Of a DNA stretch of 64,000 nucleotides, positions 50,147 through 59,856 are shown one piece after another. Within the stretch, counting starts at the first letter, position 1, and each line of letters starts with the position of its first letter. The notes beneath the pieces are model-generated. The model ran no database searches. It had not been told where the DNA came from and was given only the letters and a program-made list of their open reading frames with translations. The stretch is from JAWMQL01 sp033283165 (GTDB lineage Bacteria; Pseudomonadota; Gammaproteobacteria; Pseudomonadales; Halieaceae). The stretch covers positions 1 through 64,000 of the forward strand of contig JAWMQL010000004.1 in NCBI GenBank assembly GCA_033283165.1. The letters are read 5' to 3'. Made by a program: the position numbers and the translations under genes.

Positions 50147-52294
50147 ATGGGGCTTTCCAGGAAAATTCTGATCGGTCTCTTTGCCGGTATCGCCACCGGC
50201 TTGTTTTTCGGGGAACTGGTCGCCGGTCTCGAGGTGATCGGCGACATATTCGTGATGTTGCTGCAGATGACGGTGCTGCCCTACATCATGGTCTCATTGA
50301 TTACCGGTTTCGGGAGCATGAGGCGCGGCAGAGGGGGCAAGCTGTTCGTGCGCGGCCTGCTGATGCTGCTGGTCGTCTGGGCCCTGGCATTGAGTATGAT
50401 ATTCGTCGCGCCGTTGGCTTTTCCGAAACAGGAAGGCGCCTTTTTCTTTGGCAGTATGGTGCCTTCAGAGCCGAGGGAAACCAATCTGCTGGAACTGTAT
50501 TTTCCAGCGAATATCTTCTATTCCCTGTCCCGCAATCTGGTGCCGGCGGTGGTCGTGTTCAGTATTTTCCTGGGCGTGGGTCTGATCTCGGTACACGAGA
50601 AAACTGCCCTGATGAAGGTGCTCAAGCAGTTGGCGGAGGGGCTCGGCAGGGTCAATCACGTGGTCATCCGGTTGACTCCGGTGGGTATTTTCACCATTGC
50701 GGCGGCCGCTGCGGGGACTGTCACCATCGAGGAGGTGGGTCGGGTGCAGGTGTACCTTGTGACTTACATCGGCATAGCCATGATGAGTGCCCTGTGGATA
50801 TTTCCAGGGCTGGTTGGCGCGCTCAGTGAGCTGCGCTATCGCGAGATCATGGCCAGTTTCCAGGAGTCGCTGGTCACCGCCTTCGCCACCGGGAACCAGT
50901 TCGTGGTGTTGCCGCAGATCATCGAGAAAAGCAAGGAATTGCTGGCCCGGCATCACGGCGCCAGCGAGGAACGCGACCAGACAGTGGATGTAATCGTGCC
51001 CATCATATTCAACTTCCCCTCCCTGGGTAAGTTGCTGGTACTCCTGTTCGTCCTCTTTGCCGCCTGGTTTTCAGACATCGAGCTGGGCACGGGGGAGCGG
51101 GTATCGCTGGCGGTATCGGGCCTGGTCAGCCTGTTCGGCAGCATCAACGTGGCAGTGCCCTACCTGCTGGACGAACTGCGGATACCCGCGGACATGTTCC
51201 AGTTGTTTCTCGTGACGGGCGTGGTTCTGGGGCGTTTCGGTGCCATGCTGGCGGCACTGCATATCGTCGTGGTCAGCCTGCTGGCGACGCTCGCCCTGGA
51301 GGGCAGTTTGCGGGTTCGAAAGCGCCGTGTGCTGGTCTACCTGCTGGGCACTGGTCTGGTCCTGGCCGTGATGATCTCCGGCCTCAGAACCTATTTCACC
51401 CTGTTTGTTCCTGCCGCACCGCCGCGCGAGCAGGTGCTGGCGGAGATGCAGCTGATGCAGCCCAGGGTCCCGGCGGCCGTATTTGACGAGCTCCCGGAGC
51501 GGGAAAAGACCCGTATAAAAGGCAGTCGGCTGGACCATATCCTGGAGCGGGGCAGCCTGCGCGTCGGCTATCGCCCCGATAACCTGCCCTGCAGCTTTAT
51601 CACACCGCAGTATGCTCTGGTGGGCTTTGACGTCGAGATGGCCCATATCCTGGCGGAAGACATGGGGTTGAGACTGGAGTTCGTGCCTTTCGAGTTTGAA
51701 ATACTTGGCGACCTGCTGGATTCAGGCCAGATCGACATCGCCATGTCGTGTATCGCGTCGCTGCCCGACAGGTACCGCCAGGCCTCTTTTTCGCGCTCCT
51801 ACCTTGACCTGACCCTGGCTATAGTCACACCCGATTACCGGCGTGAGGATTTCTACGATTTCGACAAGTTGCGACGCAGCACTGACCTCACCCTGGCCCT
51901 GGTGGGCAGCCACTACTTCGAACCCAGTCTCAAGCGCCTGTTCCCGGGAATCCATATCGTTCGACTGGAACGGGCGGAAGATTTCTTCACTGGCCAGGGT
52001 CCAAAGGCGGATGCCCTGGTACTGTCGGCAGAGGAGGGCGCCGCCTACACCTTCCGCTACCCCAGCTATACTGTTATCCAGCCACCCTCCGGGGTTACGA
52101 TTCGAATTCCAGCGGCCTATGCGGTGCCCCGCGGAGATGCCGAGATGGTGGAGTTTGTCAGTAACTGGGTCGAACTCAAGCAGAAGAGCGGCGTGTCCGG
52201 TCAACTGTACAACTACTGGATGCTGGGCGGGGTATCCCGGGAGCGACAGCCCCGCTGGTCGATTATTCGCAATGTCCTGGGCTGGGTGGATTAG
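50147..52294 (+). CDS. Dicarboxylate/amino-acid:cation symporter fused to a solute-binding domain
   Basis: A 715-residue protein (ATG 50147; a GTG at 50120 is also in frame). Residues 1 to about 410 form an SDF/DAACS transporter: eight to ten helices, re-entrant loop 1 with VTAFATGNQFVVLPQ, and FNFPSLGKLLVLLFVLF as TM7-like. After a final helix (VLAVMISGLRTYFTLFV), residues about 455-700 form a family-3 solute-binding domain starting ERGSLRVGYRPDNLPCSF and containing GFDVEMAHILAEDMGLRLE and DIAMSCIASL. The binding domain would sit in the periplasm beside the transporter. The substrate is likely a dicarboxylate or amino acid. First gene of a six-gene run. Confidence 0.8.
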   Translation: MGLSRKILIGLFAGIATGLFFGELVAGLEVIGDIFVMLLQMTVLPYIMVSLITGFGSMRRGRGGKLFVRGLLMLLVVWALALSMIFVAPLAFPKQEGAFFFGSMVPSEPRETNLLELYFPANIFYSLSRNLVPAVVVFSIFLGVGLISVHEKTALMKVLKQLAEGLGRVNHVVIRLTPVGIFTIAAAAAGTVTIEEVGRVQVYLVTYIGIAMMSALWIFPGLVGALSELRYREIMASFQESLVTAFATGNQFVVLPQIIEKSKELLARHHGASEERDQTVDVIVPIIFNFPSLGKLLVLLFVLFAAWFSDIELGTGERVSLAVSGLVSLFGSINVAVPYLLDELRIPADMFQLFLVTGVVLGRFGAMLAALHIVVVSLLATLALEGSLRVRKRRVLVYLLGTGLVLAVMISGLRTYFTLFVPAAPPREQVLAEMQLMQPRVPAAVFDELPEREKTRIKGSRLDHILERGSLRVGYRPDNLPCSFITPQYALVGFDVEMAHILAEDMGLRLEFVPFEFEILGDLLDSGQIDIAMSCIASLPDRYRQASFSRSYLDLTLAIVTPDYRREDFYDFDKLRRSTDLTLALVGSHYFEPSLKRLFPGIHIVRLERAEDFFTGQGPKADALVLSAEEGAAYTFRYPSYTVIQPPSGVTIRIPAAYAVPRGDAEMVEFVSNWVELKQKSGVSGQLYNYWMLGGVSRERQPRWSIIRNVLGWVD

Positions 52295-52325
52295 GCTGGC
52301 AACGGGAGGACGCACGGGAAAATTC

Positions 52326-54221
52326 ATGAACAAGCTACTGATTATCACCTGCCTGGTAATTTTGGCCACGCCGCTGGCAGTGTCGCAGACCGTTGCCTAT
52401 GAGGTGGACACCCAATCCAGGGTGGTGGCGTTCGCGGATGTTCATGGCGCCTTCGAGGACTGGACCGCCATGTTGAAGGAACTGGGACTGATAAACGAGC
52501 AACTGGACTGGTCCGGCGGCGATACACACATGGTGTCGCTGGGAGACCTGGTAGACCGCGGCCCGCACTCGCGCAAGGTCGTGGAATTGATGATGAAGCT
52601 GGATGCCCAGGCGGAAAAGGCCGGGGGTGCGGTGCACCTGACGCTCGGTAATCACGAGGTCATGCTGATGACCGGTGACCTGCGCTATGTCTCCAGCGAG
52701 GAATTTGCTGCCTTTGCCGAGGACGAATCGGAAACCGAGCGGGAGCAGTTGTTCGCGGATTACCTCCGGTTCAATCCGGACCGGGAACAGGCGGCGCTGC
52801 GGGCGGAGTTTGAGGAGCGCTATCCGCGGGGTTTTATCGCCCTGCGCAAGGCCTTCTCCCAGGGTGGCGAGATCGGTGACTGGCTGCTGCAGCAGCCGTT
52901 CGTGATCAGGATCAACGACCGCGTCTACATGCACGGTGGCATCGACAAGGACGGCGCACAGGAGAATATCGATGACCTCAATCGCCGTCTGAAAGGTGAA
53001 CTCAAGACCTTCCTGGACAATATGGACAACCTGCGTGCGGCCGGGGTCATGCCCTGGTACGTGTCCTACCACGATCGTCTCGGGTTCCTGAACGCCAGGG
53101 CCGAGGAGCACCTGGCCGCCAACCCACGTCAGGCGGCGCCCTGGTTCACACCCATGAAGGAAGTATTCGAGGCACAGCAGGCCTTTGTGTTCAGTGATGA
53201 CAGCCCCAACTGGTACCGCGGTACCGCGCTGTGTCACCCTTATTCGGAATCTTTCAATACCGAGCGCTTTCTCAAGCGGGTGGGAGCGAAGCAGTTGGTC
53301 ATGGGGCACACCCCGACCCGGGGCGAGGTCCAGGCCCGCATGGATGGGCTGGCAATCCGCTTGGATACCGGGATGCTGAAGTCCGTCTACAAGGGACGCG
53401 CCTCGGCGCTGGTGATAGAGGGTAAAGACAGTCACGTCCACTACCTGGGAGAGTCCACCCCGTACCAGCCGGAACCCGAACGGCGCAGCCTGTCCATGGA
53501 GTTATCGCAAATGGACGATGAAACCCTGGAAGATTTCATGCTGAATGCCGAAGTCGTGTCGGTAGAGGAGATCGGGACGGGAGTAACCAACCCGTGGCGA
53601 GTGGAACAGAAGCAGGGCGACAGGTATAACCTGGCCGCTTTCAAGTACGAGGACACCCATATCGATCTGCAGTTCAAGAAGAAATACATTATGTCGCGCT
53701 ACAATGACAGTGACCGCTATATCTACGATGTCGCGGCCTATAAGCTGGACCGCATGCTGGATCTGCAACTGGTGCCCGTTGCGATAGAAAGGGAGATCAA
53801 TGACACCCGAGGTGCACTGTCTGACTGGATCGAGAATTCCATCAACGAACGGGACCGGGAAGAACAGGGAGTGCCGTTTACCAGCTACTGCGACAAGTGG
53901 GAGCAGTATCGGGTGCGATTCATGTTCGACATCCTCATATTCAATGAGGACCGTAACCTGACCAATATCCTGTGGACCAAGGATGACTTCATGATGAAGT
54001 TTATCGACCACACCCGCGCTTTCCGCAGTACCACCAAGCGACCCTATCAGTACCGCAAGGTCAAGGTCGAGTTATCCGACCTGGCGCGGGAAAGGCTGAA
54101 AGCTCTCAACATGGACAATCTCAGTCTGGAATTGTCCCCCTACCTGCACGAACGGCAGATCGAGGGAATGCTGGCACGCAGGGACCTGTTGCTGAGGGAA
54201 GGTATATCGTCATCGCCGTAG
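52326..54221 (+). CDS. Secreted metallophosphatase fused to a kinase-like domain
   Basis: A 631-residue protein. Signal peptide (LLIITCLVILATPLAVSQ). Residues 34 to about 365 are a calcineurin-like/Shewanella-type phosphatase: FADVHG (Asp38, His40), GDLVDRG (73-79), GNHE (108-111) and MGHTPTRGE (326-334) bind the two metals. From about 410 the sequence resembles HipA/FAM20/PI4K-like kinases: IGTGVTNPW as a glycine loop (416-424), Lys440 in LAAFKYED, then FNEDRNLTN (539-547) and FIDHTRAF (559-566) as catalytic and metal motifs. A kinase-like fold is inferred. Both activities would be periplasmic. 31 bases after the SDF gene, 19 before the carrier gene. Confidence 0.72.
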   Translation: MNKLLIITCLVILATPLAVSQTVAYEVDTQSRVVAFADVHGAFEDWTAMLKELGLINEQLDWSGGDTHMVSLGDLVDRGPHSRKVVELMMKLDAQAEKAGGAVHLTLGNHEVMLMTGDLRYVSSEEFAAFAEDESETEREQLFADYLRFNPDREQAALRAEFEERYPRGFIALRKAFSQGGEIGDWLLQQPFVIRINDRVYMHGGIDKDGAQENIDDLNRRLKGELKTFLDNMDNLRAAGVMPWYVSYHDRLGFLNARAEEHLAANPRQAAPWFTPMKEVFEAQQAFVFSDDSPNWYRGTALCHPYSESFNTERFLKRVGAKQLVMGHTPTRGEVQARMDGLAIRLDTGMLKSVYKGRASALVIEGKDSHVHYLGESTPYQPEPERRSLSMELSQMDDETLEDFMLNAEVVSVEEIGTGVTNPWRVEQKQGDRYNLAAFKYEDTHIDLQFKKKYIMSRYNDSDRYIYDVAAYKLDRMLDLQLVPVAIEREINDTRGALSDWIENSINERDREEQGVPFTSYCDKWEQYRVRFMFDILIFNEDRNLTNILWTKDDFMMKFIDHTRAFRSTTKRPYQYRKVKVELSDLARERLKALNMDNLSLELSPYLHERQIEGMLARRDLLLREGISSSP

Positions 54222-54240
54222 CCGGTCGCGGGCAAGCGCT

Positions 54241-55584
54241 TTGAGTCCCTCCGTGTCCCTCGCCGCGAGGCTGAAGCGCAGCCTGTTTCTCGGCGTGGAA
54301 CTGCGACCGGGCGAGACCTTCGGCGTGCTGGCCATGTTTGCCAGCCTGTTTCTCATACTGTTCACCGCCTACCTGCTGAAACCCGCCAGGGAAATGTTGA
54401 TTCTTACCGATGGAACCGCGGAGATTCGATCCTACGCGGTGGCGCTGCAGGCCCTGCTGCTGTTGCTGTTTATACCGATCTATGGCCGTTTCTCCCGTCG
54501 TTTTGACAGCTATCGATACATGCGAATCGTCAGCTGGGTATGCATCGCCATGATGCTGGCCTTTGCCGCGGCGGGCAGGGTGGGTATACCGGTGTCCGTG
54601 GCATTTTTTGTCTGGCAGGGCGCCTACAGCGTGCTGATCATCGCCCAGTTCTGGGCCTTCGCTTCTGAACTCTACAGTCGTGAAGCCGGGGAGCGGTTGT
54701 TTGTTATCGTGGCCCTGGGTGCGTCCCTGGGCGCCTGGGTGGGTTCGGCGGCCTCGCGCTACCTGGTGGATTACCTGGATGCCTACGGGCTGATACTGTG
54801 CGCGGCGGGGACCCTGTTTCTCAGCAGTCTGCCCGCACGGCGGGCGACACTGTCGATTCCGCAGGATTCCCGGGGAGGGCAGGAAGCAGCCGCTGACGGC
54901 GACCAGACATCCCTGTTCGCGGGTTTCAGGCTGGTGGCGGGCAGTCGTTACCTGTTGCTGATGGCCGGATTCGTCATCCTGCTCAACCTGATCAATACCA
55001 CCGGCGAGTACCTGCTCGCGGCTATTCTCGAATCCCTGTACGAACAACAGCTGGCGGCCGGAGAGATCACGGTCAACAAGGGCACCTTCGTCGGGCGATT
55101 TTATGGCGGTTTCTATTTTGCCGTTAATCTGGCCGGCGTGTTGCTGCAGTTTCTGGTGGTATCGAGGCTTATCCGCCTGGCGGGATTCAGTGCCGCCTTT
55201 GCCCTGACCCCCCTCGTGGTGTTCCTCGGCTATGCGTCATTCGCGCTCCTGCCTGTGCTCGGCTGGTTCCGCTATTTCAAGGTCGTCGATAACAGCATGG
55301 ATTATTCCCTGCAGAACACCGTGAGACAGATGTTATACCTGCCACTTTCCCGGCAGGAAAAATACGAGGCCAGGGCAGTCATCGACCCGTTTGGCCAGCG
55401 GGTCGGCGACCTGCTGCAGGGAGGGCTGATCTTCGCCGGCCTGCACTGGTTTGCCCTGCGTGCGACAGATTTCATCTATGTTGCGGTGACACTGGCGGCT
55501 TTAAACCTGCTGGTCGCCGCGGGTATTATTCTGGAACGCAAGAGAAAACTGGTCGCCGTAAAGGCGACCTCAAAGGAGACGTGA
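54241..55584 (+). CDS. Nucleotide-carrier-like (Npt1/TLC family) membrane protein
   Basis: A 447-residue polytopic protein starting at TTG 54241. About 12 helices. The segment VVDNSMDYSLQNTVRQMLYLP followed by SRQEKYEARAVIDPFGQRVGD is characteristic of the Npt1/ATP-ADP carrier (TLC) family or its MFS-like relatives in free-living bacteria. Parasitic members exchange ATP for ADP; in free-living bacteria the substrate is generally unknown. It follows the phosphatase/kinase-like gene closely and overlaps the next gene. Confidence 0.68.
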   Translation: MSPSVSLAARLKRSLFLGVELRPGETFGVLAMFASLFLILFTAYLLKPAREMLILTDGTAEIRSYAVALQALLLLLFIPIYGRFSRRFDSYRYMRIVSWVCIAMMLAFAAAGRVGIPVSVAFFVWQGAYSVLIIAQFWAFASELYSREAGERLFVIVALGASLGAWVGSAASRYLVDYLDAYGLILCAAGTLFLSSLPARRATLSIPQDSRGGQEAAADGDQTSLFAGFRLVAGSRYLLLMAGFVILLNLINTTGEYLLAAILESLYEQQLAAGEITVNKGTFVGRFYGGFYFAVNLAGVLLQFLVVSRLIRLAGFSAAFALTPLVVFLGYASFALLPVLGWFRYFKVVDNSMDYSLQNTVRQMLYLPLSRQEKYEARAVIDPFGQRVGDLLQGGLIFAGLHWFALRATDFIYVAVTLAALNLLVAAGIILERKRKLVAVKATSKET

Positions 55585-56555
55585 TGGTCAAGGCAGTGCG
55601 GGTATACGAAACGGGTGGACCGGAAGTGATGCAACTGGAGGAGGTGGACCTTGAATCCCCGGGTCCGGGCATGGCGACGGTTCGGAACGAGGCTATCGGC
55701 CTGAATTTCATCGACACTTATCACCGCAGTGGACTGTATCCCTTACCCCTGCCCACCGGAATCGGGATGGAGGGCGCCGGCGTGATAGAAGCGGTCGGTG
55801 ACGGGGTTGATCTCGCGGTGGGACAGCGGGTGGGCTACTGCTCAGCGGGTTTTGGCTCCTACGCCGAGGCCATCAACCTGCCGGCGCAACGCCTGGTCGC
55901 GCTGCCTGAAAATATCAGCTGCGAGCAGGCGGCGGCAGTGTTGCTCAAGGGCCAGACAGCGGAGTATCTGCTGCGCCGTACCTACGCCTTGCAGGCCGGC
56001 GAGTCCTGCCTGTTTCACGCCGCCGCGGGCGGGGTGGGCCTTATCTTCGGCCAGTGGGCGAAAAGCCTGGGCGCCCACGCCATCGGAACGGCCGGTTCGC
56101 CGGAGAAGGTGGAACTCGCCCTGGCGCACGGGTACGAACAGGTCATTGATTACAGTCGCGAGGACGTGCTGGCCCGGGTACTGGACATTACTGAGGGCGC
56201 CAAGGTGCCGGTTGTTTACGACGGCGTGGGCCGTGATACTTTCCAGACTTCTCTCGACTGCCTCAGGCCGCGCGGCCTGTTGGTCAGTTTCGGCAATGCG
56301 TCGGGCGCCCCTGAACCGCTGGACCTGCAACGCCTCAGCACCGGGGGTTCGCTCTATGTCACTCGCCCCACGCTGATAACCTACACCGCCACCCGGGACG
56401 AGTTGCAAGGCTCCTCGGACGCCCTGTTCGAGCGGGTGTTGGCCGGGGACATCCGGGTGGAGATTCAACAGCGCTACAGCCTGGCTGAGGTGCAGCAGGC
56501 CCATCTCGATCTGGAGGGACGCAGGACCACCGGTTCCACCCTGATTATTCCCTGA
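55584..56555 (+). CDS. NADPH:quinone reductase (QOR family)
   Basis: A 323-residue zinc-independent medium-chain dehydrogenase (ATG 55584, overlapping the upstream stop; AAAGGAGAC upstream). Motifs: EAIGLNFIDTYHRSGLYPLP, GMEGAGVIEAVG, and the NADPH-binding HAAAGGVGLIFGQWAK. It matches E. coli QorA-type quinone reductases. It reduces quinones with NADPH in the cytoplasm. Confidence 0.9.
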   Translation: MVKAVRVYETGGPEVMQLEEVDLESPGPGMATVRNEAIGLNFIDTYHRSGLYPLPLPTGIGMEGAGVIEAVGDGVDLAVGQRVGYCSAGFGSYAEAINLPAQRLVALPENISCEQAAAVLLKGQTAEYLLRRTYALQAGESCLFHAAAGGVGLIFGQWAKSLGAHAIGTAGSPEKVELALAHGYEQVIDYSREDVLARVLDITEGAKVPVVYDGVGRDTFQTSLDCLRPRGLLVSFGNASGAPEPLDLQRLSTGGSLYVTRPTLITYTATRDELQGSSDALFERVLAGDIRVEIQQRYSLAEVQQAHLDLEGRRTTGSTLIIP

Positions 56556-56563
56556 AGCTTCCC

Positions 56564-57916
56564 GTGTCCGTAACGCGCAGAGCAGCGCCGGAGTCCGGGA
56601 CTACGCGGGGCCGCGGCCAGGCACACTACGCCCTGGCGGTGCTGTTGCTCGCCTATATTCTGTCCTTCGTGGATCGCAATGTCATGGCAGTGCTGATCGG
56701 GCCGATCCGGGCGGATTTCGCCATCTCGGATTTCCAGTACAGCCTGTTACACGGTTTCGCATTTTCCATGTTCTATATTTTTCTCGGACTGCCCATCGCG
56801 CGGCTGGCCGATCGCGGTAATCGCCGCCTTATCATTACAGTTGGTGTATTTTTCTGGAGCCTGATGACCTGCCTGTGCGGCATGGTGCGCAGTTTCACCG
56901 GCCTGTTCCTGGCCCGTATGGGCGTCGGGGTGGGCGAGGCGGCGCTGTCTCCACCGGCCTACAGTCTGCTCAGTGACTATTTCGACGGGGAGCGCCTGCC
57001 GCGGGCGATGGCGATCTATACCCTGGGTATCACCATCGGAGGCGGGCTGGCCTATATCATTGGCGGCGCGACCTACCAGTATCTGGCCACCCATGGCGCG
57101 CCGGTGCTGCCCGTGATCGGCGAACTGCGGCCCTGGCAGGCTACTTTTATCGCGGTGGGGTTGCCGGGTTTCCTGGTGGTCATGCTGCTGACCCGCATGG
57201 TGGAGCCGCCGCGGCGGGGACTGGCAGCAGATCGCGCCGCTGCCGACTCGTTTACACCGGGTGAAATTTATATCCATCTGCGCGGCCATTGGCAGGCTTT
57301 TACCGGCCTGATTCTTGGTGTGTCCATGTTGTCGGTATTGGGCTACGGCACCATGGCGTGGTACCCGGAATACCTGGTACGTTCACACGGGATGGATCGC
57401 GCCCAGGCCGGATCGCTGTTCGGCAGCGCGTTCATCGTGGCAGGCAGCATCGGCACGGTAGTGGGCGGCTTCAGTGCCGGCCCCCTGCTGCGGCGGGGCT
57501 ACCGCGACGCCAACCTGCGCCTGGTACTGTGGATTGCCCTGTTATGGTTGGTGCCGGCTGCCCTGGGCCCGAGAATGCCCACGGCCCTGGCGGCTGCCTG
57601 GATGACGGCGCCGATACTGTTTTTCCTCAACAGTTACTTCGGCCTTGCCATTGCCGCCTTGCAGTCGATCACGCCCAATCGAATGCGGGCCCAGGTGTCG
57701 GCGCTGATGCTCTTCATGACCAATCTGTTTGGATTGGCGCTGGGGCCCAGCATCGTCGCCGCGCTGACCGACTTTCTCTATGCCGATGACGCGGCCCTGT
57801 ACCGTTCGCTGTCCCTGCTGCCGCTGTTGGTTTGTCCCCTGGCGGCCGCTCTGTTAGCGTGGTCCCTGGGGCATTACCGCACCGCGCTGGAGCAACAGGA
57901 AACAAGTAATGACTAA
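56564..57916 (+). CDS. Spinster-like MFS transporter
   Basis: A 450-residue, 12-helix MFS permease starting at GTG 56564. LAYILSFVDRNVMAVLIGPIRADF at TM1, LADRGNRR as the MFS motif A, and ARMGVGVGEAALSPPAYSLLSDYF are characteristic of the spinster-like group. Substrate unknown (relatives carry lipids, sugars or organic acids). It overlaps the next gene by 8 bp. Confidence 0.85.
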   Translation: MSVTRRAAPESGTTRGRGQAHYALAVLLLAYILSFVDRNVMAVLIGPIRADFAISDFQYSLLHGFAFSMFYIFLGLPIARLADRGNRRLIITVGVFFWSLMTCLCGMVRSFTGLFLARMGVGVGEAALSPPAYSLLSDYFDGERLPRAMAIYTLGITIGGGLAYIIGGATYQYLATHGAPVLPVIGELRPWQATFIAVGLPGFLVVMLLTRMVEPPRRGLAADRAAADSFTPGEIYIHLRGHWQAFTGLILGVSMLSVLGYGTMAWYPEYLVRSHGMDRAQAGSLFGSAFIVAGSIGTVVGGFSAGPLLRRGYRDANLRLVLWIALLWLVPAALGPRMPTALAAAWMTAPILFFLNSYFGLAIAALQSITPNRMRAQVSALMLFMTNLFGLALGPSIVAALTDFLYADDAALYRSLSLLPLLVCPLAAALLAWSLGHYRTALEQQETSND

Positions 57917-58496
57917 AATGAGCGAGCCGGTAACCCTTACCGGCGAAGGGGTTTGCCTGGAACCTCTCGGCCAGCACCATGCCCAGGGCCTGTTTGTCCA
58001 CGGGCGCTATGATCCCGACTGGCAATACCTGCCCAGGTCCTGCTTCGTCGACCTGGCTGACGCCCGGCAATGGGTGGATGAGGCCCTGGCACAGCCCGGG
58101 CAGCTGGCGTTCGCCATCGTCGAACTCGGCAAGGGCAAACATGTCGGTAGTACCCGCTACCTGAATATTCGCCCGGAACATCGCAGCCTGGAGATCGGCT
58201 ATACCTGGCTCGGTCAGGACTGGCAGCGCACGGGCGTTAACACTGAAGTCAAATTGTTGCTGTTGCAACACGCCTTCGAAAAGCTGGGCTGCCTGCGGGT
58301 GGAATTCAAGACCGACGCCCGTAACCTGCGATCCCAGCGCGCCCTGGAGCGGATCGGCGCCACCCGGGAGGGGGTGTTGCGCCAGCACATGATCGCCCAG
58401 GGCAACTTTTCCCGCGATTCTGTCTATTTCAGCGTGATTGACGGCGAGTGGCCGCAGGTGCGCGAGCGCCTACAGCTGCTGCTCGGGCGGGATTAA
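57909..58496 (+). CDS. GNAT acetyltransferase (RimJ/RimL-like)
   Basis: A 195-residue acetyltransferase. The RimJ/L pattern is visible: VTLTGEGVCLEPLGQHHAQGL at the start, HVGSTRYLNIRPEHRSLEIGYTWLG, and FKTDARNLRSQRALERIGATREGVLRQH. It acetylates a small molecule or protein N-terminus. It overlaps the MFS gene by 8 bp and converges on cysK (4-bp overlap). Confidence 0.85.
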   Translation: MTKMSEPVTLTGEGVCLEPLGQHHAQGLFVHGRYDPDWQYLPRSCFVDLADARQWVDEALAQPGQLAFAIVELGKGKHVGSTRYLNIRPEHRSLEIGYTWLGQDWQRTGVNTEVKLLLLQHAFEKLGCLRVEFKTDARNLRSQRALERIGATREGVLRQHMIAQGNFSRDSVYFSVIDGEWPQVRERLQLLLGRD

Positions 58497-59470
58497 CTGA
58501 TCGCCTGTACGGTCTCGTAATCGCTGAAGAAGCCTTCGAACAGCGGGCTGGTGAGGTAGCGCTCGCCCGAGTCCGGCAGTATGGCCACGATCATCTTGCC
58601 CTCGTTACCCGGCTGTTGCGATACCCGGTGGGCCACGGCCATGGCCGCCCCGCAGGACACCCCGGCCAGAATGCCCTCTTTCTGCATCAGCTTGTGGGCC
58701 CACTCCATGGCTTCCTCACTGGATACCTGTTCGACCTGGTCGACCATGGACAGGTCCAGGTTCTCCGGCACGAAGCCCGCCCCGATACCCTGGATCTTGT
58801 GCGGAGCATGTCGGGGCTCCTCACCCGCCTTCGCGGCGGTGATCATGGTCGTGGTATCCGGTTCCACCGCGACGGTCTGAATGGCCTTGCCGCAGGTGTT
58901 CTTGATATAGCGGGACACGCCGGTCAGCGTGCCCCCGGTGCCAACGCCCGATATCAGGATGTCGATACCGCCGTCAGTGTCCTGCCAGATTTCCGGTCCG
59001 GTAGTGCTCTCATGTATCGCGGGGTTGGCCGGATTCTCGAACTGGTGAGGCCCCCAGTATTTGCCGGGATCCGAGGCGATGATTTCCTCGGCCCGGGCAA
59101 TGGCCGCCGGAATGCCCTTGGCGCCATCCGTCAGGACAATTTCCGCTCCCAGGGCCTTCATCAGCTGACGTCGCTCCAGGCTCATGGTGTGGGGCATGGT
59201 GAGAATGCAGCCATAGCCCCGGGCGGCAGCCACAAAGGCCAGGGCGATACCGGTATTGCCACTGGTAGGTTCGACGATGGTCATGCCCGGCTTCAGGCTG
59301 CCGTCCTCCTCAGCCGCTTTGACCATGCTGGCGCCGATGCGGCATTTGACCGACATGGCGGGGTTGCGATTCTCCAGCTTGGCGTAAATGTTTCCGTCGG
59401 AAATGTGGTTGATTTTGACCAGTGGGGTGCGGCCGATGGTCTCTGAATTGTCGCTGAATAGCTGGCTCAT
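58493..59470 (-). CDS. cysK: Cysteine synthase A
   Basis: A 325-residue fold-type II PLP enzyme. PLP lysine in NPAMSVKCRIG, the substrate loop EPTSGNTGIAL, the phosphate loop VGTGGTLTGVSRY, and a C-terminal ILPDSGERYLTS motif fit CysK. It converts O-acetylserine and sulfide to cysteine. The 3' end overlaps the GNAT gene on the other strand. Confidence 0.93.
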   Translation of the reverse strand: MSQLFSDNSETIGRTPLVKINHISDGNIYAKLENRNPAMSVKCRIGASMVKAAEEDGSLKPGMTIVEPTSGNTGIALAFVAAARGYGCILTMPHTMSLERRQLMKALGAEIVLTDGAKGIPAAIARAEEIIASDPGKYWGPHQFENPANPAIHESTTGPEIWQDTDGGIDILISGVGTGGTLTGVSRYIKNTCGKAIQTVAVEPDTTTMITAAKAGEEPRHAPHKIQGIGAGFVPENLDLSMVDQVEQVSSEEAMEWAHKLMQKEGILAGVSCGAAMAVAHRVSQQPGNEGKMIVAILPDSGERYLTSPLFEGFFSDYETVQAIS

Positions 59471-59856
59471 GGTCTATCTCCGTTGCCCTGGATCCGGTTT
59501 CGTGAGAGGTAAGAAAGATTAGCCGCAACTCAGGTTTCTGTCCAAATTTTAGGGTGTTTGGGGTGGAATTCCGCCGCAGGAACTTTCCGGACAACAGGTG
59601 ATCCTAAATTCGACCTGGTCCGTAATTAAAACATCGGGCTTCGGAGAGCGAGGAAACGCGGCAGCGGCGCCTCAGAGTGCAGCAGCGGCATCGCCGGGAA
59701 AAAAATTATGGCGCGCGCGGAACTTCGGGGGAAGTTTCGCGGTCATAACTACAGCGACGGTGTGGTCACAGGTTCAAGTGGCCATGACTCCAGCATCGTC
59801 GGCTGGTTCTGGATTACATCCAGGTCACAAATCCCCCTTGTAGAGAGTGTCTCTAG

